A DNA stretch of 64,000 nt, from the NCBI GenBank assembly GCA_020845495.1, contig JADLFM010000023.1, forward strand, positions 124,001 through 188,000. Direction: 5' to 3'. The notes under the pieces are model-generated. The model did not search any database, was not told the DNA's origin, and worked only from the letters and a program-made list of their open reading frames with translations. Within the stretch, counting starts at the first letter, position 1. Each line of letters starts with the position of its first letter. This stretch comes from Chloroflexota bacterium. GTDB lineage: Bacteria; Chloroflexota; UBA6077; JACCZL01. Below, one piece after another: positions 63,015-64,000 of the stretch. The position numbers were made by a program, and so were the translations under genes.

Positions 63015-64000
63015 ACCCCTCGCCACTCCCGCCCGTGGCCGGATCAGCAGCGCGTACTTCGCGGCCAGCGCGATCGACTCAGCCATGCCCTCGGCGTGGG
63101 CGACCCCGCTGCCGGCGATGTCGAACGCCGTGCCATGATCGACCGAGGCCCGGATGAAGGGCAGCCCGACCGTGATCGCGATCGTCCGCTCGAAGTCGAG
63201 GGTCTTGGCCGCGATGTGCCCCTGGTCGTGGTGGAGCGAGATGACGGCATCCCAGCGCCCCTGGAGACACTGGTGGAAGACGGCGTCGCCGGGGATCGGG
63301 CCGTACGCGTCCACGCCTTCCGTGCGGGCGCGCTCCACGCCGGGCGCGATCTCGTCGATCTCCTCCCGCCCGAACATCCCATGCTCGCCGCCGTGGGGGT
63401 TGAGCGCCGCGACCGCGATCCTGGCGTGCGGCTCGCCGAAGCGGGTGAGCGCCTTGTGGGACTTGACGAGGGTGGTGCAGACGTTCTCGGCCGTCACCTC
63501 GTCGCACGCCTGACGCATCGACATGTGGCGGGCCATGAAGAAGATGCGGAGGTTCCGGACCGTGAACATCGTCAGGGTATCCGGGCTGTTCGTCATCTTG
63601 GCGAGCGCCGTGGTGTGGTCGAGGTACGGCACGCCGCCGAGCTTCATCGCCTCCTTGTTGAGGGGCGCTGTGGCGAGTGCTTCGATCTCGCCGTTCAGGG
63701 CCAGCCTGGTGGCAGTCTCGACGTAGCGCATGGCCGCACGCCCGGCCGCCGGCTGGACCTTCCCCCACTCCAGCCCATCGAGGTCCGGGCTGCCGACGTC
63801 GTAGAGGTCGACGGTGCCGGGCTCGTAGCGGCCGTCCTCAGGGCGCGTGACCACGTTGATGCGCGGCTGCCGGCCAAGCGCCTGACCGGCTCGTTCGAGG
63901 GCGATCCGGTCGCCGATCGTCAACGGTCGAGCCACCTCGTATACGCCGGCCTCGCCGAGCGCCTTCAGCACGATCTCGGGGCCGACGCCGGCTGGGTCGC
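63009..64000 (-). CDS. pdxA: 4-hydroxythreonine-4-phosphate dehydrogenase family protein, 5' end outside the window
   Basis: PdxA-type NAD-dependent dehydrogenase/decarboxylase; about 330 residues are visible, close to full length. The frame is open to the right edge and begins with DPAGVGPEIVLKALGE, the family's N-terminal phosphate/metal loop, so only about ten residues and the start are missing. Further landmarks are TAPLNKEAMKLGG, YLDHTTALAKMTNS, the metal-binding histidines in FMARHMSMRQACDEV and SLHHDQGHI, and GLPFIRASVDHGTAFDIAG. It functions in pyridoxal phosphate synthesis, or in erythronate/threonate use as PdxA2-like enzymes. No other vitamin B6 gene is in view. Confidence 0.93.
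   Translation of the reverse strand, partial: DPAGVGPEIVLKALGEAGVYEVARPLTIGDRIALERAGQALGRQPRINVVTRPEDGRYEPGTVDLYDVGSPDLDGLEWGKVQPAAGRAAMRYVETATRLALNGEIEALATAPLNKEAMKLGGVPYLDHTTALAKMTNSPDTLTMFTVRNLRIFFMARHMSMRQACDEVTAENVCTTLVKSHKALTRFGEPHARIAVAALNPHGGEHGMFGREEIDEIAPGVERARTEGVDAYGPIPGDAVFHQCLQGRWDAVISLHHDQGHIAAKTLDFERTIAITVGLPFIRASVDHGTAFDIAGSGVAHAEGMAESIALAAKYALLIRPRAGVARGE

Overview
The window is high-GC chromosomal DNA with tightly packed genes, many 4-bp or longer overlaps, frequent GTG starts and very long spurious antisense frames. The gene content suggests a member of the Chloroflexota, probably a Thermomicrobia/Sphaerobacter-like lineage. Evidence for this is a DnaD-domain protein next to DnaB and a DnaC-like loader, a CdaA/CdaR pair, GAF-rich histidine kinases, Tat/lipobox solute-binding proteins and many mandelate-racemase-type dehydratases. 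This is an inference from gene content; no rRNA is present to confirm it. Both ends cut through genes: an alpha/beta hydrolase on the left and pdxA on the right.

Layout. 0-9 kb: an alpha/beta hydrolase overlapping a divergent Card1/Can2-like (CARF + PD-(D/E)XK) nuclease, an MBL-fold hydrolase, a PLD-type cardiolipin-synthase-like protein, one polypeptide that fuses MalF- and MalG-type permeases, a small zinc-ribbon protein and a LOG-family protein. 9-20 kb: the c-di-AMP pair cdaA-cdaR, argF, a winged-helix AlkZ-like protein, a holin-like membrane protein, a class III aminotransferase, a fused AccD-AccA carboxyltransferase and an SH3 surface protein. 20.6-29.6 kb: a carbohydrate-acid catabolic operon made of an FCD/GntR regulator, three enolase-superfamily dehydratases, a complete SBP-permease-permease set and a D-2-hydroxyacid dehydrogenase. 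It is preceded by a clear candidate operator.

29.6-40.3 kb: a GAF protein, DUF1810, a PhyH-type dioxygenase, an LLM flavin monooxygenase and a two-gene redox/folding unit. In that unit a thioredoxin-fold (PDO-like) gene carries an in-frame TGA exactly where the first cysteine of its CPYC motif should be, followed by a SECIS-like hairpin. It is best read as a selenoprotein (UPYC), and a cyclophilin is translationally coupled to it. Then come MscS, a GT2 glycosyltransferase, an aspartate-dehydrogenase-like gene and psuG. 40.5-45.2 kb: a primosome operon running leftward, with a small membrane protein, rplI, dnaB, a dnaD-like gene and a DnaC/DnaI-like loader containing two complete AAA+ domains.

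45.5-64 kb: an esterase/acid-sugar dehydratase pair, a small unknown gene with an upstream inverted repeat, a Bcr/CflA exporter, a split transketolase, a beta-propeller lipid- or secretion-associated protein, a protein with an LPNSG sorting-like tail, and a Ser/Thr kinase fused to an FGE-like extracellular domain that lacks the catalytic cysteines. These are followed by a multi-GAF histidine kinase with a receiver-MinD/ParA fusion as likely partner, a membrane glycosyltransferase, tRNA-Arg(CCT) and pdxA.

The most notable item is the putative UPYC selenoprotein at 34799-35635. Next are the CRISPR-less Card1-like nuclease, the duplicated helicase loader and the layered palindromes in front of the GntR operon.
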